The notes: generated by a model not told the origin, from the letters alone. Shown: positions 27,727-37,187, counted from the first letter of the stretch. The stretch: DNA of 64,000 nucleotides from Bacteroides fragilis (GCF_019583405.1 NZ_SZUU01000004.1:124001-188000); one strand, 5' to 3'. Numbers and translations: made by a program.

Positions 27727-30435
27727 ATGACGCCATTGAAAGCAAATACAATACTATCATTCATACTATTATTGATCCTCCTGATGCTTCCGGATGAAGC
27801 GATGGCTCAGCGTCGCCGTGTCAGAGAGGTGAAGGGACCTGTCACTTATTCGCCCCAGCAAACTGATTCATTAAAAGCAGACACGCTGAAGGCCGATACT
27901 TTATCGTTGCAATCTGCCGGAAAGAAGAAACAACCTCTGGATGCCCCTGTGGTTTATTCGGCTAATGATTCCATCGTCTTTACCGAAGGTGGCTTTGCGC
28001 ATTTGTATGGCGATGGTAAAGTGAATTATGAAAAAATAGAATTGGGAGCACAGATCATCACCATGAATATGGATAGCAGTACGGTGTACGCTCGCGGTGT
28101 GACTGACTCGTTAGGGGTTGAACAAGGCAAGCCTGTGTTTAAGGATGGCGATACGCCTTATGAAACCAAAGCAATCCGGTATAATTTCAAAAGTAAAAAA
28201 GGATTTATCAATAACGTCGTTACCCAGCAGGGCGAAGGATATGTTGTGGGTAATAATGCCAAAAAAGGAGCTAATGATGAACTGTTTATGGAAAACGGAC
28301 GTTATACGACCTGTGATCATCACGATCATCCACACTTCTACATGCAGTTGACCAAGGCCAAAGTCCGTCCCAAGAAAAATGTGGTGACCGGTCCTGCCTA
28401 TCTGGTGGTAGAAGATGTACCGTTGCCATTGGCTGTACCTTTCTTTTTCTTTCCTTTTTCCAGCAGTTACTCTTCAGGTTTTGTGATGCCCAGCTACATG
28501 GACGACTCCAGCCGTGGCTTCGGATTGACGGGAGGTGGTTATTATTTTGCCATCAGCGATATAATGGATCTTAAATTGACCGGAGATGTATTTACAAAGG
28601 GCTCGTGGGCAGGTAATCTGGAAACCAATTACAATAAACGTTATAAATATTCCGGTTCGTTACAGGCCGGCTATCAGGTGACTAAATTGGGAGATAAGGG
28701 CTTGGCTGACTATTCGGTTGCCAAGGACTTTAAGATTGTATGGAATCATCGGCAAGACCAGAAGGCCAGCCCGAACAGTACTTTCTCGGCAAGTGTGAAT
28801 TTCGCGACCAGTAGTTATGAGCGTACCAATATCAATAACCTCTATAATTCTCAGCTGATGACTCAGAATACGAAAACTTCGAGTGTGAGTTACTCCCGCA
28901 GTTTTCCGGATCAGAAGCTGACGCTTGCAGGTACTTTCAACATCGCCCAGACCATGCGTGACTCTTCAATAGCTGTCACCTTGCCTGACTTGAATATCAC
29001 GCTGAGTACTATTTTCCCTTTTAAACGTAAACGTGCGGTAGGCGAAGAGCGCTGGTACGAAAAGATTTCCTTGCGTTACTCGGGACGTCTGACCAACAGC
29101 TTGAAAACCAAAGATGACCGCTTGTTCAAAGCCGGTTTCAGAGAATGGGAGAATGCGATGCAGCATAACATTCCGGTACAGGCCACCTTTACTCTTTTTA
29201 AGTATTTGCAGGTAGTGCCTTCGTTCAATTATACAGAGCGTTGGTATACCCGTAAGGTGATGAAGAGTTATGATGAAACTACCCGGAAATGGGATACACA
29301 CCCCGGCGATACGATTCATGGATTCTACCGGGTATTTAATTATTCGGCCAGTTTGTCGTTGAGCACAAAGATGTATGGTATGTATCAACCGCTGTTTATG
29401 AAGAAAAAGGAAATACAGATCCGTCACGTCTTTACGCCCCAGATTTCATTGAATGGTTCTCCAAGCTTCGGACAGTTTTGGGAATACTATCGTGATGCGG
29501 ACGGTAATGACCAGTATTACTCGCCTTATTCCAGCCAGCAGTTTGGTACGGCTCCGCGTGAAAAGTCCGGGACGGTCAGTTTCGATGTATCGAACAACCT
29601 GGAAATGAAATACCGTAACAAAAAGGATTCTCTTATGAAAATAAGTCTGATCGATGAGATAGGCTTCAATCTTTCTTATAATATGGCGGCACAGAAACAG
29701 CCGTGGAGCAACCTGAATATGCGTTTGCGTATGAAGTTTAAAAAGTTTAATAACTATACGCTGAACATGAACGCGGTGTTTGCCACGTATGCTTATACAT
29801 TCGATAAGTCGGGTAATGTAATAGTGGGTGATCGTACCGAATGGTCTTACGGACGCTTCGGGCGATTCCAGGGATGGGGCTCTTCTATTAACTATACTCT
29901 TAACAATGATACTTGGAAGAAGTTGTTCGGAAAAGATAAAGATAGCGATCAAAAGAAGAAAAAGGATAGTGCTGACGACGAGGGAGGAAATTCGACGGGT
30001 GACGAGGCGGTTACTGAAAAGAAAGTGGAGAAAGCGCAGGCAGACAGTGACGGATATCAGGTTTTCAAGATGCCATGGTCGCTGAATTTTAACTATTCGT
30101 TCCGCATTAGCGAGGATCGTAGTAAGCCGATCAACCGTAACACCATGCGTTATCCGTTTAAGTATACCCAAAACATCAATATGTCGGGTAATCTGAAGAT
30201 TTCCAATAACTGGTCGTTTACATTCAATTCCGGATATGATTTCGAAGCGAAAGAGATCACTCAGACTTCTTGTACGATTACTCGTGATTTGCACTGTTTC
30301 AATATGTCAGCCAGTATTTCTCCTTTCGGACGTTACCGCTATTATAACTTTACGATCCGTGCAACGGCCAGTATCCTGCGTGATTTGAAGTGGGATAAGA
30401 GAAGCCAGACTCAAAGCAACATCCAGTGGTATTAA
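27727..30435 (+). CDS. lptD: LptD-like outer-membrane LPS assembly protein
   Basis: Outer-membrane beta-barrel that inserts lipopolysaccharide into the outer leaflet. The 902 aa begin with a signal peptide (about 1-27, ...LLMLPDEAMAQ), followed by a periplasmic OstA/LptA-like jelly roll (about 75-250, YGDGKVNYEKIELGAQ, the typical Bacteroidetes LptD entry) and a long barrel rich in alternating aromatic strands. A Lys/Asp-rich low-complexity loop (about residues 736-770, DKDSDQKKKKDS) interrupts the barrel. An LptD name is by domain layout; unlike E. coli no paired cysteines are obvious. Confidence 0.82.
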   Translation: MTPLKANTILSFILLLILLMLPDEAMAQRRRVREVKGPVTYSPQQTDSLKADTLKADTLSLQSAGKKKQPLDAPVVYSANDSIVFTEGGFAHLYGDGKVNYEKIELGAQIITMNMDSSTVYARGVTDSLGVEQGKPVFKDGDTPYETKAIRYNFKSKKGFINNVVTQQGEGYVVGNNAKKGANDELFMENGRYTTCDHHDHPHFYMQLTKAKVRPKKNVVTGPAYLVVEDVPLPLAVPFFFFPFSSSYSSGFVMPSYMDDSSRGFGLTGGGYYFAISDIMDLKLTGDVFTKGSWAGNLETNYNKRYKYSGSLQAGYQVTKLGDKGLADYSVAKDFKIVWNHRQDQKASPNSTFSASVNFATSSYERTNINNLYNSQLMTQNTKTSSVSYSRSFPDQKLTLAGTFNIAQTMRDSSIAVTLPDLNITLSTIFPFKRKRAVGEERWYEKISLRYSGRLTNSLKTKDDRLFKAGFREWENAMQHNIPVQATFTLFKYLQVVPSFNYTERWYTRKVMKSYDETTRKWDTHPGDTIHGFYRVFNYSASLSLSTKMYGMYQPLFMKKKEIQIRHVFTPQISLNGSPSFGQFWEYYRDADGNDQYYSPYSSQQFGTAPREKSGTVSFDVSNNLEMKYRNKKDSLMKISLIDEIGFNLSYNMAAQKQPWSNLNMRLRMKFKKFNNYTLNMNAVFATYAYTFDKSGNVIVGDRTEWSYGRFGRFQGWGSSINYTLNNDTWKKLFGKDKDSDQKKKKDSADDEGGNSTGDEAVTEKKVEKAQADSDGYQVFKMPWSLNFNYSFRISEDRSKPINRNTMRYPFKYTQNINMSGNLKISNNWSFTFNSGYDFEAKEITQTSCTITRDLHCFNMSASISPFGRYRYYNFTIRATASILRDLKWDKRSQTQSNIQWY

Positions 30436-30481
30436 TAAATATCTATAAACGTTCCTTGTTTTTGATACGCTATGAGTATTA

Positions 30482-30565
30482 TTCACCACAGAGGACACAG
30501 AGTTTTAATATCTTGTTTATATGGATGTTTAAGAGAAAGATATTCTCTGTGTCCTCTGTGGTGAA
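30482..30565. repeat. Dispersed CACAGAG hairpin between convergent lptD and ung
   Basis: Perfect 21-bp inverted repeat: left arm 30482-30502 (TTCACCACAGAGGACACAGA...), right arm 30545-30565, with further partial pairing inward (TTTTAATATC / GATATT). The core ACCACAGAGGACACAGAG recurs at 5234-5251. It sits where a bidirectional terminator is expected. Confidence 0.7.
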
Positions 30566-30622
30566 CTTGATTCGTTTCTGATACGATATACAGTTTTAAC
30601 CTTTTTCTTCCGGATACCTTAC

Positions 30623-31285
30623 CTACCAGTTTATCTCTGTTTTTCCGTGGGTTTTCAAGTATTCATTCGTTTTGCTGAAATGCTTATTCCCAAAGAAGCC
30701 GTTGTAGGCAGAGAGGGGAGAGGGGTGTGCCGAACTGAGTACCAAATGCTTGTTACGGTCAATAAAGGCACCTTTCTTCTGTGCATAACTTCCCCAAAGG
30801 ATGAAAACCAGGTTTTCTCTTTCTTCCGCCAGAGCGCGGATAGCGGCATCTGTAAATTCTTCCCATCCGCGGCGTTGGTGCGAACCGGCCTGATGGGCAC
30901 GTACTGTTAAAGTAGCGTTGAGCAACAGGACACCTTGCTCGGCCCACCGTGTCAGATTACCGGTGGGAGGTGTTGTCGTACCGATATCTTCTTTTATTTC
31001 TTTGAAGATGTTCACCAAAGATGGCGGAAAGGCTACTCCGTCATTCACCGAGAAACAAAGGCCGTGTGCCTGTCCGGGACCGTGGTAAGGGTCTTGCCCG
31101 ATAATGACTACTTTTACTTTGTCAAAGGGACATAGGTTGAATGCATTGAATATCAGCTTTCCCGGAGGAAAGATCTGGTATTGGCTATATTCGCTTCTGA
31201 CAAATTCGGTCAGTGTGCGGAAATAATCCTTCTCAAATTCCGGTTGTAAATGAGCTTTCCAGCTCTCTTCTATTTGTACGTTCAT
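30623..31285 (-). CDS. ung: Uracil-DNA glycosylase
   Basis: Family 1 UDG that removes uracil from DNA to start base-excision repair; 220 aa, normal length. The catalytic water-activating motif is GQDPYHGPGQAHG (Asp near residue 62) and the DNA-intercalation loop is HPSPLSAYNGF near residue 195. LLLNATLTVRAHQAGSH is the third conserved block. It starts 6 bp after asnA on the same strand, so the two genes form an operon. Confidence 0.97.
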   Translation of the reverse strand: MNVQIEESWKAHLQPEFEKDYFRTLTEFVRSEYSQYQIFPPGKLIFNAFNLCPFDKVKVVIIGQDPYHGPGQAHGLCFSVNDGVAFPPSLVNIFKEIKEDIGTTTPPTGNLTRWAEQGVLLLNATLTVRAHQAGSHQRRGWEEFTDAAIRALAEERENLVFILWGSYAQKKGAFIDRNKHLVLSSAHPSPLSAYNGFFGNKHFSKTNEYLKTHGKTEINW

Positions 31286-31291
31286 AGGCTA

Positions 31292-32329
31292 TTAAATAAG
31301 GTGTATATTAAGGGCTGTACATTCACGGCGCATCTCTTCCGGCCAGATACTTGCCTGAATCTCGCCGATATGAGCTTTGCGTAAGTAGAACATGCACAAA
31401 CGCGATTGTCCGATACCGCCGCCGATAGAGAGTGGAAGCGTATCATTCAGTAATCTCTTATGGAAATAAAGCTCCAGTCTCTGTTCCTGATTCTCTTGTT
31501 TTACCTGACGAAGAAGAGCCTCTTTGTCTACGCGGATACCCATTGAAGATAACTCAATGGAGCGTTGCAGCACATCGTCCCATAGCAACAGGTCACCATT
31601 CAGTCCGGGTAAGTCGTTCAGCCCTGTGCTGGTATAGTCGTCATAGTCCGGAGCACGTCCGTCATGCTTTTTGCCATCACTCAGCTTGCAGCCGATACCA
31701 ATGATGAACACGGCTCCATACTTTTTACAGATGGCATGTTCACGGCATTTAGGTTCCATATCGGGATACAACTGGCGTAATTCTTCCGAATGGATAAAGT
31801 GCAACTTCTGTGGCAGGCAAGGCTTGATTTGCGGGTACATTTCGTACACCATATATTCCGTACGGATCATGGCGGCATAGATACGGTTGACAATCTCTTT
31901 TAAGAAGTCGGCATTGCGATCTTCGGCAGTAATCACCCGTTCCCAGTCCCACTGGTCTACATAAAGTGAATGAAGATTGCCCAGTTCCTCGTCTGAACGA
32001 ATGGCGTTCATATCCGTATAAATACCGTAACCCGGCTCAATGTGGTAATCTGCCAAAGTAAGTCGTTTCCATTTAGCAAGTGAGTGGACTACTTCAGCTT
32101 GTGCATCGCCCAAGTCTTTGATAGGAAATGAGACAGGACGCTCGATGCCGTTCAAGTCATCATTGATACCCATTCCTTTGAGCACGAAGAGTGGGGCTGT
32201 GACACGTCGCAGACGCAGTTCTGAAGAAAGATTCAACTGGAAGAACTCTTTAATTTGTTTGATACCCAGTTCTGTCTGTTTCAGGTCAAGCAAGGGTTTA
32301 TAATTCTGAGGTTTTATTAGGTAACTCAT
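31292..32329 (-). CDS. asnA: Aspartate--ammonia ligase (asparagine synthetase A)
   Basis: Makes asparagine from aspartate, ammonia and ATP; cytoplasmic, related to class II aminoacyl-tRNA synthetases. The 345 aa match the family. Typical blocks: LRLRRVTAPLFV near residues 38-49, VVHSLAKWKRLTLADY, LHSLYVDQWDWE and the C-terminal SIGGGIGQSRLCM. First gene of an asnA-ung operon with a TATCTTTG box 26 bp upstream. Confidence 0.96.
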   Translation of the reverse strand: MSYLIKPQNYKPLLDLKQTELGIKQIKEFFQLNLSSELRLRRVTAPLFVLKGMGINDDLNGIERPVSFPIKDLGDAQAEVVHSLAKWKRLTLADYHIEPGYGIYTDMNAIRSDEELGNLHSLYVDQWDWERVITAEDRNADFLKEIVNRIYAAMIRTEYMVYEMYPQIKPCLPQKLHFIHSEELRQLYPDMEPKCREHAICKKYGAVFIIGIGCKLSDGKKHDGRAPDYDDYTSTGLNDLPGLNGDLLLWDDVLQRSIELSSMGIRVDKEALLRQVKQENQEQRLELYFHKRLLNDTLPLSIGGGIGQSRLCMFYLRKAHIGEIQASIWPEEMRRECTALNIHLI

Positions 32330-32354
32330 AGGTTTATTGATTGTTATTTGTCGG

Positions 32355-32362
32355 CAAAGATA
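32355..32362 (-). promoter_or_regulatory. -7 box of asnA-ung promoter
   Basis: TATCTTTG on the minus strand. Start point near 32348 and a leader of about 19 nt. Confidence 0.55.
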
Positions 32363-32522
32363 TGAATAATATCTATATCTGTACGAATAATAGGCTGAAA
32401 TGTTATCAAATTGATCGTTTTATATAGCATAAGAGTTGCAAAATAATATTTGCGGATATGACGTTCGGTAGATAGATACTACAAAAAATGGTGAATCATT
32501 AGGAAAATGCGAAGTTTTTTTA

Positions 32523-32530
32523 TACTTTTG
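32523..32530 (+). promoter_or_regulatory. -7 box of tRNA-Arg promoter
   Basis: TACTTTTG lies 17 bp before the mature tRNA 5' end; no good -33 element is visible. Confidence 0.45.
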
Positions 32531-32547
32531 TCGTCGCATAAAACAAT

Positions 32548-32619
32548 GCTCCTGTAGTTCAACGAATAGAATGTAGGTTTCCGGTACCTAAGATAAGGGT
32601 TTGATTCCCTTCGGGAGTA
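32548..32619 (+). tRNA. tRNA-Arg (anticodon CCG)
   Basis: Full cloverleaf by eye: 7-bp acceptor stem GCTCCTG/CGGGAGT with two wobble pairs, D arm GTTC/GAAT, anticodon stem TAGGT/ACCTA with loop TTCCGGT (anticodon CCG), 4-nt variable loop and T arm AAGGG/CCCTT with loop TTTGATT. Discriminator A; CCA is not encoded. It decodes CGG. A terminator follows at 32626. Confidence 0.93.
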
Positions 32620-32625
32620 CAAAGA

Positions 32626-32657
32626 AATAGCTGATAATTATTTAATTATCAGCTATT
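32626..32657. terminator. Terminator between tRNA-Arg and HAD gene
   Basis: Perfect 15-bp arms AATAGCTGATAATTA / TAATTATCAGCTATT with a 2-nt loop, then GTTATTTT. It serves the tRNA and possibly the convergent HAD gene. Confidence 0.75.
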
Positions 32658-32674
32658 GTTATTTTAAGGGTCGG

Positions 32675-33403
32675 TTAATGTAAAAGCCGGACTAACACTT
32701 CCCATGACTCACATAGAGCTTGCATGGAAGGAAAGAGTAAATCGGCTCCGGAGTTTAACAGTACCTGCCCATCCAACGGACCGGTATTGACAGCAATAGT
32801 GAATATTCCGGCTTTGTGTCCGGCTTCTACTCCCAAAGGGGCGTTTTCGATGACAATAGCTTCATTAGGTTTCAATACTCCTTTTTCCAGTGCCATCAGA
32901 TAGGGTTCCGGGTTGGGTTTTCCGTATTTGACGTCGAAGGCAGTCACCATCAGTTCTTGTCGGAACATTCCCGGGAAATTGTGTTCAAGCCTGTCTAATA
33001 ATGAAGCTTGTCCGGAGCCGGTGACTACAGTCGGGATGATACCTTCCGCTTTGATTTTTTGTAGTAGTTCCCAGGCACCCGGCATGCGTTCGGCTTGGGG
33101 ATGCTTGTTGAACTCAATGCTCTTTTCATGATAAATACTCTCTATCTCTTCCGGCGTGGCATCGCGTCCCAGTTGGCGCTGACATACGATGTTGATGGTT
33201 CCCGCCCCGGTGCGGCCTTCGTGCAAATAAGCTTCTTTCTTGCTCAAATGAAGTCCGTGAGCTTCCATCGTTTTGTGCCATGCTTCGGCGTGATAAGGCA
33301 TGGAGTTGAAAAGTACACCGTCCATATCGAAAAGAACGGATTTTAACTGAATGGATGGATAATGATTTTGCTTGAGATATTGCGCAATTGCTTCCTGAAA
33401 CAT
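32675..33403 (-). CDS. HAD-family phosphatase / beta-phosphoglucomutase-like
   Basis: Haloacid dehalogenase superfamily hydrolase, subgroup IA, 242 aa. Motif I is FDMDGVLFNS near residues 25-34 (nucleophile Asp and acid Asp). A helical cap follows (GRTGAGTINIV). Motif II is TVVTGSG, motif III includes KYGKPNPEPY, and motif IV is VIENAPLGVEAG. The VIENAPLG form and cap resemble beta-phosphoglucomutases and sugar-phosphate phosphatases. Substrate not determinable. It has a TATCTTTG box about 26 bp upstream. Confidence 0.9.
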   Translation of the reverse strand: MFQEAIAQYLKQNHYPSIQLKSVLFDMDGVLFNSMPYHAEAWHKTMEAHGLHLSKKEAYLHEGRTGAGTINIVCQRQLGRDATPEEIESIYHEKSIEFNKHPQAERMPGAWELLQKIKAEGIIPTVVTGSGQASLLDRLEHNFPGMFRQELMVTAFDVKYGKPNPEPYLMALEKGVLKPNEAIVIENAPLGVEAGHKAGIFTIAVNTGPLDGQVLLNSGADLLFPSMQALCESWEVLVRLLH

Positions 33404-33428
33404 GATATATACCTATTGATTTGGAGTG

Positions 33429-33436
33429 CAAAGATA
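33429..33436 (-). promoter_or_regulatory. -7 box of HAD gene promoter
   Basis: TATCTTTG on the minus strand; start point near 33422, leader about 19 nt. It is divergent from and interleaved with the promoter at 33444-33474. Confidence 0.55.
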
Positions 33437-33443
33437 CGATTAT

Positions 33444-33474
33444 TTTGGTGAATCGAACAGAATATGTATTTTTG
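33444..33474 (+). promoter_or_regulatory. Promoter of lipoprotein gene
   Basis: TTTG (33444-33447), 19 bp, TATTTTTG (33467-33474): a full match to the Bacteroides promoter pattern. The leader is about 20 nt. Confidence 0.7.
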
Positions 33475-33500
33475 CAAAATCTATTAAGTGATATGATTGC

Positions 33501-34007
33501 ATGAGAAAACTATTTTTTCCCTTACTGTCGTTATGCTTGCTGACTACTGCTTGCAAAGATTCTGTTCCCAGTCCTACAATAGAAATGGAAGGGCTTTATG
33601 TCAATGGAGGAGAGATGGATTATGCCCGGCAAATGGAGGCATTGCCCCCTCTGAAAGTTGATGATGAACTTGAAATTTCATTGAAACTGGATGGAAACGG
33701 AGAAGAACTAAATACGTTTCTGGTGAAAGAGGAGACTCTGGGCAGTGAGGCAACCGCTGTGACGGTTGATTTCAATGAATTGCCGGAAGAGGCTCTCAGT
33801 GATGATAAGGAGTTTACGGATAAGGATAATGGTAAGTTAGGTTTTAAAGATGGAGTCTCTCAAACTAAAGTGGGGTTGCGGGCAAAGGTGCAGCAAGTGA
33901 CCGAAGCTGGAGTGAAACTTAAATTCTATCTTTTCTCTAAGCCTGTTAATTGTGAAGGAGCCAAGTATGAGTTGGAAATCAAAACTTCCGATAAGCAAGA
34001 CGATTGA
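33501..34007 (+). CDS. Small putative lipoprotein, unknown function
   Basis: 168-aa exported protein. The N-terminus MRKLFFPLLSLCLLTTACKD is a lipoprotein signal with the lipidated Cys at residue 18, and the following Lys-Asp residues are compatible with a cell-envelope lipoprotein. The rest is acidic and predicted beta-rich, with no motif I recognise; a Bacteroides-specific DUF family is likely. It is a single gene with a strong promoter. Its downstream terminator has been split by an insertion sequence. Confidence 0.8.
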   Translation: MRKLFFPLLSLCLLTTACKDSVPSPTIEMEGLYVNGGEMDYARQMEALPPLKVDDELEISLKLDGNGEELNTFLVKEETLGSEATAVTVDFNELPEEALSDDKEFTDKDNGKLGFKDGVSQTKVGLRAKVQQVTEAGVKLKFYLFSKPVNCEGAKYELEIKTSDKQDD

Positions 34008-34019
34008 TCTGATAAATCG

Positions 34020-34040
34020 GTATATAATAGAAAAGAGCGG
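34020..34040. terminator. Left arm of a terminator split by an IS
   Basis: GTATATAATAGAAAAGAGCGG is the exact reverse complement of 35813-35833. Removing the IS and one 8-bp target copy restores a 21-bp hairpin with a 14-nt loop between the lipoprotein gene and pgi. Confidence 0.8.
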
Positions 34041-34052
34041 TACTCCGTAGTG

Positions 34053-35802
34053 GAGGGCACTGAAAAAGTGATCTTTTTTTAGCTTCCAATCCTTTTTAGA
34101 AATTACCGGAAAAAGTTGTATGTTGAATGCTGCATTTCATTCACATGCAACTTTTTCTTATATTAAGGAGAATAACTCAACTCTTTGGTTTATACAAGCC
34201 GTATTTGTCGTCCACGGACATGGATTACATTTACTTTAACTCAGTTTGAGTATTCTCTTGAGATTTGCTGCAAAAATAGCCATTGCTCCTTGCATTTTCA
34301 TACATGACAATCCGTAGGACTGCGCCCTGTCATATCCATATACCTGTTTCAGTTCCGCATTTTTAGCTTCAATCTTATAACGTTCGGCAGCCTTCTCTTT
34401 GAACCGTTCGGTTTGTTGGAACTCTACCTGTTGTTGCTGCTCATCGGTTTTTATGGGAACAGAATAGGTTTTAGATTTAGCTCCCGGCTTATAACACCCC
34501 TCTCGTCTTGAGCAGCATTGACACTTATGCACATCAAAATAATAAGTATACGCCTGATTCCATGCTCCATTTTTTCTCCCCTGTTTTGCCCTCCGTATAG
34601 CTATGTGACCGGCAGGGCAAACAAACATGCCGGCATCCTTATTGTAATCAAACTTGTCTTCTTCCTTTCTGAAACCCTGGCTGATACCGGGATTCAATTT
34701 AGCTACCAACTCAAAGTGTTCATCACGAGCTTTCTCCAGATTATCCTTTCCCGAATAAGCTGAATCACCAATCACTGTTTGTACATCGATACCATTCTTT
34801 CGGCTTTGTTCAATCAATGCGGGTAGCTGGGGGCCGTCTCCCTTCTCACCGGAAGTTATGACAGCCGCTGCTATGATGCGCTCCTCGGTCATTCCGATAT
34901 GCGTCTTATACCCAAAGAAAGAACTATCTTCCGATTTGTGCCCGATACGTGCATCCTCATCTTCAGAGACAGTGTAATGGTCGCTGATATCATCCAATGT
35001 CTCTTTTAAGAGGTTCAATTTTTCCTTTATTTTGGGAATACAGACGAAGGGGGCCTGTTCTTTTAATGTATCAATCAGTGTTTGCGTATAAGTCAGCTCA
35101 TGTTCCAGAACGTCATCAGAATTCTTCTCGGGTAATAGTTCCTTTATCTTTTCATCCACTTCATAGAGACATTTACGTAACTGTTTGGAACGCAACTTCA
35201 GTATCTCAATAGGAGAATGGGGATTTGAACGCGAACCGGTATGTGTGGCATCAACGATTACAGAAGTGGATTTTATAATGCCTTTCTCTATTGCCAAAGT
35301 TACCGTCTTGTTGATAAGCAGGTTCAACAAGTCCATATCTTTCAGACGGAGCTTACGAAATTTGCATAAAGAGCTGGCGTCTATCACATCCTCTTCCGGT
35401 ACCATTCCTAAAAAGTATTTAAAGGACATATCATAGCGTGAACGTTCAACCACATCAATATCAGACAAATCATAAATTGTTTTTAAAAGAAGGTACTTGA
35501 ACATACGAATAGGGCTCTCGGCGGTACGACCATTGTTCGGACAATATTTGGAAACAAGCTCATTATAAACAAAGGAAAAGTCTATCAGCGAGTTGATACG
35601 TCGAAGTAGGTTATCCTGAGGGATGATCAAATCATAAAGACTTGAATAATCACTAAAAGTCAAACGTTCTTGAGATGCTAGCATTGCGGTATTCTTTTGG
35701 TGACTCTAAGATACAAAAAAACGGTATAAAGCCGTATTATTTTGGATTTATACCGTCATTTTTTAAGTAGAAGAGATACAGCAGGACTTTTTCAGTGCCC
35801 TC
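34053..35802 (-). mobile_element. Complete IS1182-family insertion sequence (1,750 bp)
   Basis: Ends are perfect 17-bp inverted repeats: GAGGGCACTGAAAAAGT at 34053-34069 and its complement at 35786-35802. The 8-bp direct repeat CCGTAGTG flanks it at 34045-34052 and 35803-35810. It contains one intact transposase gene. Intact ends, frame and target duplication suggest a recent insertion. Confidence 0.9.
34236..35684 (-). CDS. IS1182-family transposase
   Basis: DDE transposase, 482 aa, intact. The N-terminal domain (DUF772-like) has RMFKYLLLKTIYDLSD and FRKLRL. The catalytic residues lie in VIVDATHTGS (first Asp, near residue 144), VIGDSAYSGKDN (second Asp, near 317) and the C-terminal KNAELKQVYGYDRAQSYG block (Glu). 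A Cys-rich insert, CQCCSRREGC near 391-400, is typical of the family. It is carried by the element with 17-bp terminal repeats and 8-bp target duplication. Confidence 0.93.
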   Translation of the reverse strand: MLASQERLTFSDYSSLYDLIIPQDNLLRRINSLIDFSFVYNELVSKYCPNNGRTAESPIRMFKYLLLKTIYDLSDIDVVERSRYDMSFKYFLGMVPEEDVIDASSLCKFRKLRLKDMDLLNLLINKTVTLAIEKGIIKSTSVIVDATHTGSRSNPHSPIEILKLRSKQLRKCLYEVDEKIKELLPEKNSDDVLEHELTYTQTLIDTLKEQAPFVCIPKIKEKLNLLKETLDDISDHYTVSEDEDARIGHKSEDSSFFGYKTHIGMTEERIIAAAVITSGEKGDGPQLPALIEQSRKNGIDVQTVIGDSAYSGKDNLEKARDEHFELVAKLNPGISQGFRKEEDKFDYNKDAGMFVCPAGHIAIRRAKQGRKNGAWNQAYTYYFDVHKCQCCSRREGCYKPGAKSKTYSVPIKTDEQQQQVEFQQTERFKEKAAERYKIEAKNAELKQVYGYDRAQSYGLSCMKMQGAMAIFAANLKRILKLS

Positions 35803-35812
35803 CCGTAGTGTG

Positions 35813-35833
35813 CCGCTCTTTTCTATTATATAC
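35813..35833. terminator. Right arm of the split terminator
   Basis: CCGCTCTTTTCTATTATATAC, the partner of 34020-34040. It starts 2 bp after the right copy of the target duplication and lies 16 bp beyond the end of pgi. Confidence 0.8.
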
Positions 35834-35849
35834 TTGTTTTATTGGGTTC

Positions 35850-37187
35850 TTACAGTCTTGCCTGAATAGCTTTTGATTCTTCTTCGTATCCGGGTTTGTT
35901 CAGTAAAGCAAACATATTCTTCTTGTATGCTTCCACACCCGGCTGGTTGAATGGGTTTACGCCCAGCAGATAGCCGCTGATACCACATGCTTTTTCGAAG
36001 AAATAGAGTAATTGTCCGATGCTGTATTCACTCAGTTCAGGAATTACGATACGCATGTTAGGAACACCACCGTCTACATGAGCCAATTGAGTTCCCAGTT
36101 CGGCCATCTTATTCACTTCGTCTACGCGTTTGCCTGCCAGGAAGTTTAAGCCGTCCAGGTTAGCTTCATCCGAAGGTACTTCTAACTTATGGTTCACTTT
36201 GTCTACAGAGATCACTGTTTCGAAGATTGTGCGTTCGCCTTCCTGAATCCACTGACCCATCGAGTGCAGGTCTGTAGAGAAATCGACTGCTGCCGGGAAG
36301 ATACCTTTGTTATCTTTTCCTTCAGATTCTCCGTAAAGCTGTTTCCACCATTCGCTTACGTAGTGAAGCTTCGGGCAGAAGTTAACAAGAATCTCTATTT
36401 TCTTGCCGTTCTTGTACAGTTCGTTACGAGTAGCGGCATAAATCGCTGCAGGATTTTCTGCGAAAGGAACATCGGCTCCACAAGCTTTCTCCATGTTGGC
36501 AGCACCGCTTACCAGTTGCTCGATATCGAATCCGGCTACTGCGATAGGCAATAAACCTACCGGAGTCAATACGGAAAAACGTCCTCCTACATTGTCAGGG
36601 ATAATGAAAGATTTGTATCCTTCTTTATCTGCAGTAACGCGTGCAGCACCTTTCTTGGCATCTGTAACTGCTACGATTACTTTCTTTGCCATCTCTTTGC
36701 CGCGTTGATCTTCACACTGCTTCTTCAGCAGGCGGAATGCCAGAGCGGTCTCTGTAGTTGTACCGGATTTGGAGATATTGATTACACCGAATTTCTTGTC
36801 TTTCAGGAATTCTGTCAGTTCATACAGATAATCTTCACCAATATTGTGGCCGGCATAAATCATGACCGGAGCTGTTTTCTTTTCCTGTAACCAAGTGAAG
36901 CTGTTTGACAATGCCTCGATCACCGCACGGGCACCCAGGTAACTTCCTCCGATACCGGCTACGATCACTACCTCACAGTTGTCTCTCAGTACTTGTGCAG
37001 TAGCCTTCAGGTCAGCCAGGTGCTCTTTACTGATAGAAGAGGGCAGATGCAACCACCCCAGAAAGTCGTTACCTTTACCAGTGCCGTTTTCCAGCGCTTC
37101 CTGTGCGGCTTTTACCTGAGCTTCGTAGGCAGAAACCGATTCCTTGGAAATGAATCCAAAAGTTTTTTCAATGTTCAAACTAATCAT
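35850..37187 (-). CDS. pgi: Glucose-6-phosphate isomerase
   Basis: Interconverts glucose 6-phosphate and fructose 6-phosphate in glycolysis; 445 aa, the shorter bacterial form. Conserved blocks: [11 protein letters not shown] (phosphate loop), [25 protein letters not shown] (PGI signature 1 region) and a C-terminal [18 protein letters not shown] with the catalytic lysine. It is the third gene of a lysS-gpsA-pgi run on the minus strand (47-bp gap to gpsA). Its 3' terminator was disrupted by the IS1182 element. Confidence 0.97.
   Translation of the reverse strand: MISLNIEKTFGFISKESVSAYEAQVKAAQEALENGTGKGNDFLGWLHLPSSISKEHLADLKATAQVLRDNCEVVIVAGIGGSYLGARAVIEALSNSFTWLQEKKTAPVMIYAGHNIGEDYLYELTEFLKDKKFGVINISKSGTTTETALAFRLLKKQCEDQRGKEMAKKVIVAVTDAKKGAARVTADKEGYKSFIIPDNVGGRFSVLTPVGLLPIAVAGFDIEQLVSGAANMEKACGADVPFAENPAAIYAATRNELYKNGKKIEILVNFCPKLHYVSEWWKQLYGESEGKDNKGIFPAAVDFSTDLHSMGQWIQEGERTIFETVISVDKVNHKLEVPSDEANLDGLNFLAGKRVDEVNKMAELGTQLAHVDGGVPNMRIVIPELSEYSIGQLLYFFEKACGISGYLLGVNPFNQPGVEAYKKNMFALLNKPGYEEESKAIQARL

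Noticed and set aside
32548-32619. tRNA-Arg as an integration (att) site
   Set aside because: No integrase gene and no duplicated tRNA 3' end nearby in the window.
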